Source: Pseudidiomarina woesei
GTDB lineage: Bacteria; Pseudomonadota; Gammaproteobacteria; Enterobacterales; Alteromonadaceae
Reading direction: 5' to 3'
Assembly (NCBI RefSeq): GCF_001418345.1
Contig: NZ_LIPW01000004.1
Coordinates: forward strand, 186,001-250,000
DNA: 64,000 nucleotides
Shown: positions 49,550 to 58,528 of the stretch, in pieces
How the letters are laid out: the number at the start of each line of letters is the position of its first letter
How positions within the stretch are numbered: position 1 is the first letter of the stretch
Program-made: the position numbers and the translations under genes
The notes under the pieces: model-generated
Database searches by the model: none
What the model was told of the DNA's origin: nothing
Seen by the model: the letters and a program-made list of their open reading frames with translations, nothing else

Positions 49550-50499
49550 GCGGCCACCTGCTTAGCTTCACGTAGCGCCTGCGTTAACAAAATGGCACCA
49601 AGCACTGGGAAATCAGAATAATCTCCGGCACCAAGCTCTTGCGCCCACTCTGGATAATCAAACCAGCTTGCTTCAAGGCCTAAGTCTTCGCTTAACTGCT
49701 TTTGCACGCCGGCTCTATGTTTCACCCCCACCGCTAATACCACATTGCTTACTGGGCGCTGGCGTAACTGCCGTTCAAAGTAATCAGCGGAACGCTGAAC
49801 TTCAACGCTCAGTGGTGAAGCGCCCCCCAAATCAATTTCATCTGCCGTTAGCTTAGATAACTGCTCAAGATTACGTACCACACGGTTTACTTGCATTTGG
49901 CCATTTAAATAAACCTGCAGCAGTGCTGGCTCTTGGCCATGCTGATATGCGACTACGCTGGCTTCGGTAACCTGTTGGAACAAGGGGGCAATAGCCTGCT
50001 CCTCAGAAATAATTCCGACAATGTTGTCACTAATGTCGTGCAACACCGCAAGCACAGGTTCTAAAACTTTACGATCGGCAACAATGGCATTGAGTTTATC
50101 TTGCCCAGGCATTTGTACTGGCAGGTCATAATAATCGGCAATAATGTCACCCGGTTGCAGCGACACTAAATCGCGCAGGTTGTAGCGCAACGCTTGGCTT
50201 ACCTCTTCGGGCGGAAGGTTAGGACGTTCTAATTGAACACTTTGATACAACGAGGGCGCCAGCACTAACACCACAGCCGGATTACCTTTGCTATAGCGCG
50301 CATATTTACTGGTTAACTGTTGAATAACTTCAGCCCAATTACCGGCGGTTACTTCCGCATAATCTGAAACGATAAGCGCAGGGGGATGAGCCGGATCGGA
50401 GCTTGCGAACTCAGCGATAGCTAGCGATACAGAATTGGTGGCCAACGCGTAAGTCAGCACCAGTCGATTGTTGTGTTTAGCGCGCCACAAACGAATCAA
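49546..50499 (-). CDS. mshI: MSHA biogenesis protein MshI (PilM-like actin-fold protein)
   Basis: A 317-residue cytoplasmic protein of the PilM/GspL type; it recruits the PilN/PilO inner-membrane ring. Blocks such as QALRYNLRDLVSLQPGDIIADYY and the D-I-x-x-N-I region fit MshI. The start seems to be TTG at 50499: AAGGG lies seven bases upstream, and the nearest ATG is out of frame and closed by a stop. It is the first gene of the minus-strand MSHA operon mshI-I2-J-K-L-M-N-E-G-B-A. Confidence 0.82.
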   Translation of the reverse strand: MIRLWRAKHNNRLVLTYALATNSVSLAIAEFASSDPAHPPALIVSDYAEVTAGNWAEVIQQLTSKYARYSKGNPAVVLVLAPSLYQSVQLERPNLPPEEVSQALRYNLRDLVSLQPGDIIADYYDLPVQMPGQDKLNAIVADRKVLEPVLAVLHDISDNIVGIISEEQAIAPLFQQVTEASVVAYQHGQEPALLQVYLNGQMQVNRVVRNLEQLSKLTADEIDLGGASPLSVEVQRSADYFERQLRQRPVSNVVLAVGVKHRAGVQKQLSEDLGLEASWFDYPEWAQELGAGDYSDFPVLGAILLTQALREAKQVAA

Positions 50500-50539
50500 G
50501 ACATTTCCCTTTTAAATTATGCTTTTTATTATAGTTTTA

Positions 50540-50545
50540 ATTATA
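50540..50545 (-). promoter_or_regulatory. Possible -10 box of the MSHA operon
   Basis: TATAAT on the minus strand, about 40 bases before the mshI start, in a strongly AT-rich 128-base gap after pyrC. The sequence 17 bases upstream (ATGGTC) is a poor -35, so an activator may be needed. A second TATAAT at 50528-50533 is equally possible. Confidence 0.35.
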
Positions 50546-50627
50546 GCCTGTAATACCTATAAGACCATGCCTTAACCATAAATACTAGACTGTTAAATTG
50601 TTCAAACAAATGTTTATTTATTGTTAA

Positions 50628-51689
50628 TTATTTGACTTGCCAATTGAGCAGGTTTCCAGCCCAATACGGTACCATAGGCCCTACCGCCGTCGAAACCACC
50701 TCCGGCACACGCCAAGGCTCACGTAGCAGCGTTACTTTCGTCGCTGCCCGTGGGTAACCATAAAATTCGGCGCCAAAGCCACTGGCAAAATTTTCTAACT
50801 TGTCTAGCGCATTCATTTGTTCAAAAAACTCAGCATATAACGGTAAGGCTGCAGGCGCCGAGTAACAACCTGCGCAACCGCAGGCCGTTTCTTTTTTCGA
50901 CTGAGCATGCGGTGCTGAGTCAGTACCTAAGAAAAATTTCGGGCTGCCAGACACTGCAGCGCGACGCAGTTCTAATTGATGATCGCGACGTTTTAAAATA
51001 GGCAGACAGTAGTTATGCGGGCGCACGCCACCGACTAACAGATCGTTACGGTTCATCAATAAATGTTGCGGCGTAATGGTGGCTGCCACGTTGTTGCCTT
51101 GGCTTTCAACAAAAGCGACAGCATCGGCGGTAGTAATGTGCTCAAGTACTAGCTTTAACTTAGGATGACGCTGCATAAGTGGCCGTAAATGTTTATCAAT
51201 AAACACTTTTTCACGGTCAAAAATGTCAATATCCGCGCTTGTCACCTCACCGTGAACCAACAGGGGCACTTGTAACTCCGCCATTGCTGCGAACACATGA
51301 TCTAGCCCGTCAACATCGGTCACACCAGCATCGGAGTTTGTGGTAGCCCCCGAAGGGTAGAGTTTAAAGCCAATAACATGAGGGTTTTCTGCGGCGGCGC
51401 GAACCGTGTCCAAACTGGTGTTTTGGGTTAAATACAACGCCATGAGTGGTTGAAAGTTATTCTCCGGTGGGCGTTGTGCCAATATGCGCTGCCGATAAGC
51501 TTCGGCTTGTTCCGTGGTTGTTACTGGCGGTACTAAATTGGGCATGACCACTGCGCGGCCAAAAACTTCTGCCGTGGCCGGTACGGTATTAGCAAGTAGC
51601 TCGCCATCGCGAAGGTGCAGGTGCCAATCATCTGGAGTGGATATTGTTAACTCTGTTATTTGTCCGCTTGCCTGCGCTTGTGCCTGCAT
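50628..51689 (-). CDS. pyrC: Dihydroorotase PyrC
   Basis: Forms dihydroorotate from carbamoyl aspartate in pyrimidine synthesis. The 353-residue protein has the zinc-ligand motif HLHLRDG (H23, H25), the carboxylated lysine in GFKLYPSGATTNSD, and GTDSAPHAQSKKE near the active-site aspartate; this is the class II (E. coli-type) enzyme. GAGG precedes the ATG. It is probably a single-gene unit or co-transcribed with the upstream GGDEF gene, 42 bases away. Confidence 0.96.
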   Translation of the reverse strand: MQAQAQASGQITELTISTPDDWHLHLRDGELLANTVPATAEVFGRAVVMPNLVPPVTTTEQAEAYRQRILAQRPPENNFQPLMALYLTQNTSLDTVRAAAENPHVIGFKLYPSGATTNSDAGVTDVDGLDHVFAAMAELQVPLLVHGEVTSADIDIFDREKVFIDKHLRPLMQRHPKLKLVLEHITTADAVAFVESQGNNVAATITPQHLLMNRNDLLVGGVRPHNYCLPILKRRDHQLELRRAAVSGSPKFFLGTDSAPHAQSKKETACGCAGCYSAPAALPLYAEFFEQMNALDKLENFASGFGAEFYGYPRAATKVTLLREPWRVPEVVSTAVGPMVPYWAGNLLNWQVK

Positions 51690-51731
51690 ATCTACCTCTT
51701 GGTTTTTGCGATGATGAAATTATCGCCGTTA

Positions 51732-54062
51732 TTATACCTCGTCTGCGGCCATACAGCGATTACGACCTGCAGCTTTTGCTTCGTAAAGGGCTTTATCTGC
51801 TCGCGCTAACCAACGATCGATATCGCTATCAGTGGCCAGTAGTGTCGCCACGCCAATACTTACAGTCACCGGTATTTCTTTCCCTTCGTAGCTAAACTCT
51901 GCTGCCTCAATAGCTGAGCGAACACGCTCCGCACCTTGCATAGCTTGTTCACTATCTGCATGTAGAAACAAAATGCCAAACTCTTCGCCACCTTGGCGCC
52001 CCAACAAGTCACCTTCACGAAGCTGTTGCTCTGTAATACGACAAAATTGCTTCAATACATGGTCACCTGCGGCATGGCCGAAGGTGTCATTTACGTTCTT
52101 AAAGTGGTCAAGGTCAATAATTGCCACGCTAACGGGCGTGCCATAACGTTGAAACTCAATGAAGCGTTGTTCCGTTGTTTCAAGAAAAATGCGTCGATTA
52201 GCTACTTGCGTTAGCTCATCGGTGGTCGCCATTTTTCGCAATTCATCCACAGCATTTTTTCGCTCTTCGTCCATGCGGCGAATGTGCATTAAAGTGCCTA
52301 AGGTATTCAAAATAGGTTCAAGTACCGCAAGTTGTTCACGATGATAGTTGTCTTTTGCATTAGCCAGTAGCAACAGCCCAACCACAGTGCGCTTAAAATA
52401 CAACGGCAAAATCAATGCATTCTGAAGTTCGGGCAATTCAATCGGAAAAAACCTTGCTTCGTGAGCTTGCACCGGATAAGGACACAATTGTGGCTCACCA
52501 CGAACCAACGCAGACTGAATGACGTCGCCATTTACCTCAACATCTAGCCCTTGTTGTATTAAGCGTTGGAAGCCGGCATTTTTGTCTTCGTCATTGGCAA
52601 TTTTAACACCATGCAACCACACCATGTTACGGGCACGCGAATTTGAATCATCTAACTCCCCCACCAAGCCAAACTCACTTTCGGTTAAAGCCATAAGTTT
52701 AGGAATGGCGGTGTCACACACCTCGCTGAAGTCTTTCACAACTAAAAATTCATGCTGAACTGTACTCACCAAACTCAACACAGCTTCTTGCTGCCGACGG
52801 TGCTGCTCGTTCTGTACATGTTCTGTTATGTCGTGATGAATACCAACCATGCGGGTAACAAGGTTGTTTTCATCACGCTCAATTACTTTGCCGATAGTAT
52901 GCAGCCATAAATAATGACCGTCTGCGTGTTGAATGCGCATACGAGCTTCAAAACGCTCAGTCTGCCCTTTTAAATGACTCTGCAGCGCTTGTCGTGCATC
53001 TTGAAAGTCATCTGGATGAATTAACTTGGCCCACGCATTATCACGCGCATAGCTCTTGTTCCGGCCAAGCAGTTCGCGCCATGTATGATTAACTTTTACC
53101 TGTTGCGCTGTGAGATCCCAGTCCCAGGTTGATAGGTTGCCCGCAGACAGTGCAAGCTCGAAACTTTGGTTGGCATGCTGAAGACTTAATTCAAGGTTCT
53201 TGCGTTTGGTGCTATCGTGCAAATAACCGCGGACGCGAATTACTCGCCCCGAGCGGTCATGATCGGCTTTAGCAAAATGACTCACCCAGCGCACCTGCCC
53301 CGTCGGCGTAAGCACCCGATAATCCATTTCTAAGGTTTCGCGCTTACCGTCTAAAACAGCTTGCATGCGGCTAAGCAACTCGCGCTGATCGGCTTTGTGC
53401 ACAATCGACTCGTAACGCACCGCAGGATCTAACAAGTAATCAGCTTGATAACCCAACACACGTTCCGCATTTTCGGCGACATAAATTAAATGTGGCTCAG
53501 GTTCAACTTGCCATACCACCGCAGCAACCGGCCCTTGCGCCAGCACACGACGCTCTTGTTCGTAGTTGCTAATGGCATAGCGTGCCTGCAACTCATCGCG
53601 CACCCAATCAGTAAGTGTCTCTAGCCAATACTGCTGTTGCTGCGTCAATTCGCGTGGCTTACTGTCAATAATACATAGCGTGCCGATATGTATACCCGGG
53701 GCCATTTCAATGGGTACGCCTGCATAAAAGCGAACGCCGCCAACACAATTAATGTAAGGGTTATCATGAAAACGAGGATCTTGGCTGGCGTCGTTCACCA
53801 CCATGGTTGCGCCTTTTGCGACCACATGTGCACACATGGACACTTCACGCGGCGTTTCTTGCTCGTCAAACCCGACTGCCGACTTGAACCACTGACGCTC
53901 GGCATCAACTAAGGTAATTATCGCGGTGTCAACTTCAAATAGATCTTTCGCAAACGCTGTAATTTGGTCAAAAACAGGTTCCGGCTCCGTATCCAATATG
54001 TCGAGCTCATGCAAAAGGTGTAGTCGTTGCAACTCATTATTTGGAATAGGGGAGGATGTCAT
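51732..54062 (-). CDS. Sensor diguanylate cyclase with GAF, PAS and GGDEF domains
   Basis: A 776-residue soluble protein without membrane segments. Domain order: GAF (about 20-165), PAS (about 170-285), PAS (about 295-415, ending [21 protein letters not shown]), a second GAF (about 435-600) and GGDEF (about 610-776). The active-site motif is GGEEF at 691-695 and an inhibitory-site RxxD (REGD, 682-685) lies five residues before it, so it should make c-di-GMP and be product-inhibited. What the GAF/PAS domains sense is not visible. It is near the MSHA operon, whose ATPase MshE carries a c-di-GMP domain; functional linkage is an inference. Confidence 0.9.
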   Translation of the reverse strand: MTSSPIPNNELQRLHLLHELDILDTEPEPVFDQITAFAKDLFEVDTAIITLVDAERQWFKSAVGFDEQETPREVSMCAHVVAKGATMVVNDASQDPRFHDNPYINCVGGVRFYAGVPIEMAPGIHIGTLCIIDSKPRELTQQQQYWLETLTDWVRDELQARYAISNYEQERRVLAQGPVAAVVWQVEPEPHLIYVAENAERVLGYQADYLLDPAVRYESIVHKADQRELLSRMQAVLDGKRETLEMDYRVLTPTGQVRWVSHFAKADHDRSGRVIRVRGYLHDSTKRKNLELSLQHANQSFELALSAGNLSTWDWDLTAQQVKVNHTWRELLGRNKSYARDNAWAKLIHPDDFQDARQALQSHLKGQTERFEARMRIQHADGHYLWLHTIGKVIERDENNLVTRMVGIHHDITEHVQNEQHRRQQEAVLSLVSTVQHEFLVVKDFSEVCDTAIPKLMALTESEFGLVGELDDSNSRARNMVWLHGVKIANDEDKNAGFQRLIQQGLDVEVNGDVIQSALVRGEPQLCPYPVQAHEARFFPIELPELQNALILPLYFKRTVVGLLLLANAKDNYHREQLAVLEPILNTLGTLMHIRRMDEERKNAVDELRKMATTDELTQVANRRIFLETTEQRFIEFQRYGTPVSVAIIDLDHFKNVNDTFGHAAGDHVLKQFCRITEQQLREGDLLGRQGGEEFGILFLHADSEQAMQGAERVRSAIEAAEFSYEGKEIPVTVSIGVATLLATDSDIDRWLARADKALYEAKAAGRNRCMAADEV

Positions 54063-54126
54063 TGACTCTCCAACAAATTTTTTAAGGTGTAGATGAATTT
54101 TAGCAGCTATTCGCTAGTCTGTGTAA

Positions 54127-54705
54127 TTATCGACCAAGCTTTTCCTTCCAGTGTTTACGGCAACAGGAGATATATCGATCGTTTCCGCCAATGGCAATTT
54201 GATCACCCTCTTTAACGGCATGGCCTTGCGCGTCGATGCGCAGGTTCATCGTGGCTTTGCGGCCACAGAAGCAAATTGTTTTCATTTCTGCTAGTTTATC
54301 GGCTACAGCAAGCAAAATAGCGCTTCCCGGAAAGGCGTTACCAAAGGCGTCACTACGAATGCCGTAGCACATAACGGGCACATCGAGCCTATCTACCACG
54401 TCCGTTAACTGCCACACCTGTTGCTCGGTTAAAAACTGTGACTCGTCGATCAATACACAGTCTATGGGTTCTCGACTATGGCGCGCTTCTATCAAGGCGG
54501 CTAAGTCTGTGGTGTTGGAAAATGCCAAAGCTTCGCGCTCAATACCTAAGCGCGAGGCGATGCGCCCATGCCCTGCTCGGTCATCAATTGATGGGGTTAA
54601 GAGCAAAACGCGCTGATCGCGCTCTTCGTAGTTGTGGGCAACCTGCAACAATGAGGTGCTTTTGCCGGCATTCATTGCCGAGTAAGTAAAGTAAAGTGAG
54701 GCCAT
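54127..54705 (-). CDS. tdk: Thymidine kinase
   Basis: Phosphorylates thymidine and deoxyuridine for salvage. In 192 residues the P-loop is SAMNAGKST (9-17), the Walker-B-like motif is CVLIDESQFL, and the zinc-binding cysteines are in CFCGRKA and CCRKHW. The type II (E. coli-like) family is clear. No strong ribosome site precedes the ATG. It is divergent from an adenosine-deaminase-family gene, with a repeat element between. Confidence 0.96.
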   Translation of the reverse strand: MASLYFTYSAMNAGKSTSLLQVAHNYEERDQRVLLLTPSIDDRAGHGRIASRLGIEREALAFSNTTDLAALIEARHSREPIDCVLIDESQFLTEQQVWQLTDVVDRLDVPVMCYGIRSDAFGNAFPGSAILLAVADKLAEMKTICFCGRKATMNLRIDAQGHAVKEGDQIAIGGNDRYISCCRKHWKEKLGR

Positions 54706-54716
54706 GAGATCGTTGT

Positions 54717-54820
54717 TCGTTATTGGTTAATCGTTATTGGTTTAGTTTGTCTTGTTTTTTGAATGACGACAAGCGTTTGCGTTCAAATAACGATTAACGA
54801 GTAACGACTAACGAATAACG
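54717..54820. repeat. Inverted heptad-repeat element of a second family (CGTTANT word)
   Basis: The left arm (54717-54744) is four 7-bp words, TCGTTAT, TGGTTAA, TCGTTAT, TGGTTTA. The right arm (54786-54820) is five words, AATAACG, ATTAACG, AGTAACG, ACTAACG, AATAACG, in perfect 7-base register with only the second base changing. Read on the opposite strand the right arm is the same word as the left, so the two arms can pair around a 41-base middle. It occupies the tdk/add divergent region. Confidence 0.85.
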
Positions 54821-54865
54821 CTTTACCTAGTGGTATACTCTGAAAAATTGACTAAGGAGAAGCGA

Positions 54866-56095
54866 ATGACCACTCAATACTCACCGGACTTTTTGAAAGC
54901 CATGCCCAAAGCTGACCTGCACCTGCATTTAGACGGTAGCTTGCGGCCCGCTGGGCTTATAGAAATGGCGAAGCGGAGCAATATTGAGTTACCGTCATAC
55001 ACCGTAGATGGCTTATATGACTTGGTGTTTAAAGAGTCGTATCAGAACCTTGGTGAATACTTAAACGGTTTTCAATACACCTGCGCGGTGCTGCGTGATA
55101 TGGAAAACCTAGAGCAAGCCGCATACGAATTAGCGCAAGACAACATTGCTGAGGGCGTTATTTATATTGAAGTGCGTTTTGCCCCGCAATTAATGATGGA
55201 CCCTGCTCGCGGTATCGATTTTGATACGGTTATGCACGCTACCAACAAAGGCTTGTTGCGCGCTAAACAAGAATACAATAAGCAGCCTGCAGTGGCGAAC
55301 GGCGACAAGCCGCCGTTTGATTACGGCATTATCAACTGCGCCATGCGTATGTTCGGTAAAAAAGGGTTCTCGCCATATTACACGCAACTATTTCAAATGT
55401 TGCGTGACCATGAACCAAAGCAAGTGATTAAAACCGCAGCGATGGAAATGATCCGCGCCAGCGTTCGATTGCGTGATGAAGAAGGCTTACCAATTGTTGG
55501 TTTAGATATCGCTGGGCAAGAAATGGGTTACCCCGCGCATGATTTCAAAGAAGTTTACGAGTATGCGCATCAGAACTTTTTGCTGAAGACTGTCCATGCT
55601 GGTGAAGCTTATGGTGCTGAGAGTATTTTTGAAGCACTCACTCAGTGTTACGCCGACCGTTTAGGGCATGGTTATTCACTGTTCTCGCCAGAGATGATTC
55701 AAGACCCTACTATTACCGACAAAGAGGATTATGCGCGTCGGTTAGCGTCGTTTATTGCTGACCGACGCATCGCCATTGAGGTTTGTATTACCAGTAATCT
55801 TCAAACCAACCCAGATATTGGTGACGTGAGTAACCATAACTTTAAGCACATGTTCAACAACCGCTTAGCCACGGTTATTTGCACGGATAACCGACTGGTG
55901 TCGCGCACCACGGTTACTCGTGAGTATGAGCTGGCACTAAGCGCCGTTGACGTGCCGTTGAAGCGTTTAAAAGACATGGTTGCGTACGGCTTTAAGAAAA
56001 ACTTTTTTGCGGGTAACTACATTGAAAAACGTGCCTATGCCAAGCAAGCATTAGAGTATTTTGACAAAGTAGCTAACGACCATAACGTGCGCTAA
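54866..56095 (+). CDS. add: Adenosine deaminase family protein
   Basis: A 409-residue metal-dependent hydrolase of the adenosine/AMP deaminase superfamily, probably converting adenosine to inosine. Metal ligands H19 and H21 (KADLHLHLDGS), the HAGE motif (KTVHAGEAYGA) and GHGYSLF are present; the last aspartate is in CTDNRLVSRTT, where typical Add proteins read TDDP. It is longer than classical Add (about 335) because of inserts near 150-165 and 200-215. AAGGAG precedes the ATG at 54866, and TATACT at 54834-54839 is a possible -10. Exact substrate is therefore less sure than family. Confidence 0.8.
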   Translation: MTTQYSPDFLKAMPKADLHLHLDGSLRPAGLIEMAKRSNIELPSYTVDGLYDLVFKESYQNLGEYLNGFQYTCAVLRDMENLEQAAYELAQDNIAEGVIYIEVRFAPQLMMDPARGIDFDTVMHATNKGLLRAKQEYNKQPAVANGDKPPFDYGIINCAMRMFGKKGFSPYYTQLFQMLRDHEPKQVIKTAAMEMIRASVRLRDEEGLPIVGLDIAGQEMGYPAHDFKEVYEYAHQNFLLKTVHAGEAYGAESIFEALTQCYADRLGHGYSLFSPEMIQDPTITDKEDYARRLASFIADRRIAIEVCITSNLQTNPDIGDVSNHNFKHMFNNRLATVICTDNRLVSRTTVTREYELALSAVDVPLKRLKDMVAYGFKKNFFAGNYIEKRAYAKQALEYFDKVANDHNVR

Positions 56096-56111
56096 TAGCG
56101 CACGTTATTTT
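56082..56111 (+). terminator. Terminator between add and the GGDEF-EAL gene
   Basis: A 12-bp perfect stem ATAACGTGCGCT / AGCGCACGTTAT with an AAT loop, followed on the plus strand by TTTT. It contains the add stop codon and the last codon region of the convergent gene. Confidence 0.8.
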
Positions 56112-58528
56112 AAGCGCTCAATAAACTCAATAGCCGGCAAAGGTTTGGCGAAGTAATAACCTTGGCAAATAATGTCGGCTGATTGCTCCTGCAAATACTG
56201 CACCTGATGTTCAGCTTCAACACCTTCAGCGACAACACGCAGCTCTAAATGGCGCCCCATTGAGATAACGGTTTCGACTAATTTTTCTTTGTGGTCATCA
56301 CCAATGCCATCTACAAAGCTTTTATCTATTTTTAGCTCGTCTAACGGCAGTTGGTTCAAGTAGCCAAGTGACGAGTATCCAGTGCCGAAATCATCTATAG
56401 AAAACTGCACCCCAGACTGCTTCAGTGTCTTCATTTTTAGGGCAATATCTTCAAAATCTTCAACAAATAAGTTTTCGGTCACTTCAAGTATCAACCGATG
56501 TGGCTCAACGCCGCTGCGTAGTAACATGCGTTCTATTTTTAAGACAAAGTCATACTTGCGGAATTGGCGCGGGCTAATATTCACCGCAAGCGTCAAATGT
56601 GCCGGCAGTTTATTAAGTAGCTTTATGGCTTCGCTGAGAATCCAGTCACCTAATTCAACAATGAGATCTGACTTCTCCGCTATTTCAATAAACACCCCCG
56701 GCGGCACTATTCCGCGCTCAGGGTGATGCCAGCGGCAAAGTACTTCAAGCCCAACCACTTCGCCATTCGCATGTTGCTGTGGTTGCACATACAGCTCAAG
56801 CTGATTAAGTGTCAAAGCTTCACGCAGCTCGCGCTCTATTTCAAAGCGTTGTTCTAGCTGGTAACTATAAGCCGGGTTATAGACAACCAACTGGTTGCCA
56901 CCCGACTCTTTCGCTTGGTGTACCGCGGTTTCAGCATGGCGAATGATGGCTTCTGGAGTATCTGCATACTCTGGGTACATCACCATGCCGGCACTTGCCG
57001 TTATGGTGAGACTTTCGTCGCTAATCATCAACTCGCGTGATATTTCATCCAGTACTTCTTGTACCATCACTTTCGAATGCGCCAGCATGTGCTCACGTTC
57101 GCTATTGGCCGGCAGCAACAAACCAAACAAATCACCACCGAGGTTGCCAAGCACGGCGTCTGCTTGGTGTTTAACCGTGCTGGCTAAACGCTCACTTATA
57201 GCCAGCAGCACTTTGTCACCAAATTCAAAACCTCGCACATCGTTAATACGCTGCAAACCGTCTAGGTCAAATAGCACCACTGCGCCAAACTTGCGTGGTA
57301 AGCGCTGCTGCATAAATTGGCTTAGTAATTCCAAACATTTTGCTCGGTTCGGTAAGCCTGTTAACACGTCGTAATATGCTAAATAATTTAATTGTGCTTC
57401 GGCGGCACGCTTTTCGGTAATGTTCTGCTTGCTCGCTAAGTAATGAGTTATATTGCCGTGTTCATCACGTAATGGCGAAATCGTTGCCCATTCTCGGTAC
57501 TCACTGCCATCTTTGCGGCGATTGTATAGCTCCCCCTGCCAAATTTTGCCTTGGCTTAGGGCACTCCACATAGCTTCATAGGTACTTGCTGGCGTGTTGC
57601 CCGAAGCTAAAATTTTGGGGTTTTTACCAACAACTTCGTCCGCGCTGAAACCCGTAATGTCAGTAAACGCCTGGTTGACGTATTCAATTTGCGCATCAAG
57701 ATTAGTAATCACAATGCTATCGCTACTTTGTTCAACCGCTGAACTCAGTTTATTTAATCGTTGTTCATATTGTTCGCGTGCCTGTGCGGCGTTAACCAAT
57801 GCCTCATCAAGTAAGTTAAGTTCGTTGTAGCGATGTCCTGGCAACAATTCAATTTTGTCACGCTTGGCAAACCTGTCTAGCTTACGCACAAGTTGGGTAA
57901 CAGGGCGGACAATAACAACTTGCAGCCCCACCCAAAGTAGTATTCCTAACATAAATAATATCGTTAAAAACACCACCAATTCATTCATTGCTATGGAGCT
58001 AGGCTTGTACCAGGTGTTGTCATGCGCGTAGCTAATGAGCAATAGATTGCGTTTTAACTCAACCTCTAAATCTGGACCAGTGAGCACCGGAACTATGGCC
58101 ACAAAATGCTTATGCTCTGGGTGATAGGTAATTTGTGTAACTCCAGAGCGGCTGGCGTTTTGTATTGTCTGTTCCGGCACGTCTTGAATAAATGCCGCTA
58201 TGCTAGGGTCAACAATGTTGGCGTTATAAAATGCCATGAATTTGCCGTCGCTATCGAGTATCGCAGCATGGCGCACTTGTGGGTGCACATGAATTTCACT
58301 GAGCAGCTCGGCTAGCGCGTCAAACCGATTAATCGCAAAAATGCGATTCATTGAACCCTGCGCAACCACAACCATAGAACGTAACTCTAGCTCGGCACGT
58401 TGGTAGGCTTCTTCTTGCTGGGCTTTGATAAGGTAATAACTCAACGCACCTAAAATAATCAACGCAATCACGACAATAGGTACTGTAATTTGCAAGCTTA
58501 TTCGCTGCCAGAGGCGTAATGACTTCAC
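56105..58528 (-). CDS. Membrane PAS-GGDEF-EAL protein, probable c-di-GMP phosphodiesterase
   Basis: An 807-residue inner-membrane receptor: helix at about 14-34, periplasmic sensor (about 35-178), second helix (about 183-207), HAMP-like linker, PAS (about 262-375), GGDEF (about 383-550) and EAL (about 560-805). The GGDEF signature is degenerate (GGDLF at 464-468), whereas the EAL domain keeps its metal and catalytic blocks (LEVLCRWHHPE, DDFGTGYSSL, ELKIDKSFVDG), so hydrolysis of c-di-GMP is the likely activity. The start is probably GTG at 58528, in a GTGA overlap with the upstream binding-protein gene and with GAGGG six bases before. A TTG at 58543 would add five residues. Confidence 0.88.
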   Translation of the reverse strand: MKSLRLWQRISLQITVPIVVIALIILGALSYYLIKAQQEEAYQRAELELRSMVVVAQGSMNRIFAINRFDALAELLSEIHVHPQVRHAAILDSDGKFMAFYNANIVDPSIAAFIQDVPEQTIQNASRSGVTQITYHPEHKHFVAIVPVLTGPDLEVELKRNLLLISYAHDNTWYKPSSIAMNELVVFLTILFMLGILLWVGLQVVIVRPVTQLVRKLDRFAKRDKIELLPGHRYNELNLLDEALVNAAQAREQYEQRLNKLSSAVEQSSDSIVITNLDAQIEYVNQAFTDITGFSADEVVGKNPKILASGNTPASTYEAMWSALSQGKIWQGELYNRRKDGSEYREWATISPLRDEHGNITHYLASKQNITEKRAAEAQLNYLAYYDVLTGLPNRAKCLELLSQFMQQRLPRKFGAVVLFDLDGLQRINDVRGFEFGDKVLLAISERLASTVKHQADAVLGNLGGDLFGLLLPANSEREHMLAHSKVMVQEVLDEISRELMISDESLTITASAGMVMYPEYADTPEAIIRHAETAVHQAKESGGNQLVVYNPAYSYQLEQRFEIERELREALTLNQLELYVQPQQHANGEVVGLEVLCRWHHPERGIVPPGVFIEIAEKSDLIVELGDWILSEAIKLLNKLPAHLTLAVNISPRQFRKYDFVLKIERMLLRSGVEPHRLILEVTENLFVEDFEDIALKMKTLKQSGVQFSIDDFGTGYSSLGYLNQLPLDELKIDKSFVDGIGDDHKEKLVETVISMGRHLELRVVAEGVEAEHQVQYLQEQSADIICQGYYFAKPLPAIEFIERLK

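Noticed and set aside
54811-54839. Full sigma-70 promoter for the adenosine-deaminase gene
   Set aside because: TATACT at 54834-54839 is a fair -10, but no -35 is found at 16-18 bases upstream, where the heptad repeat lies; only mentioned in the gene entry.
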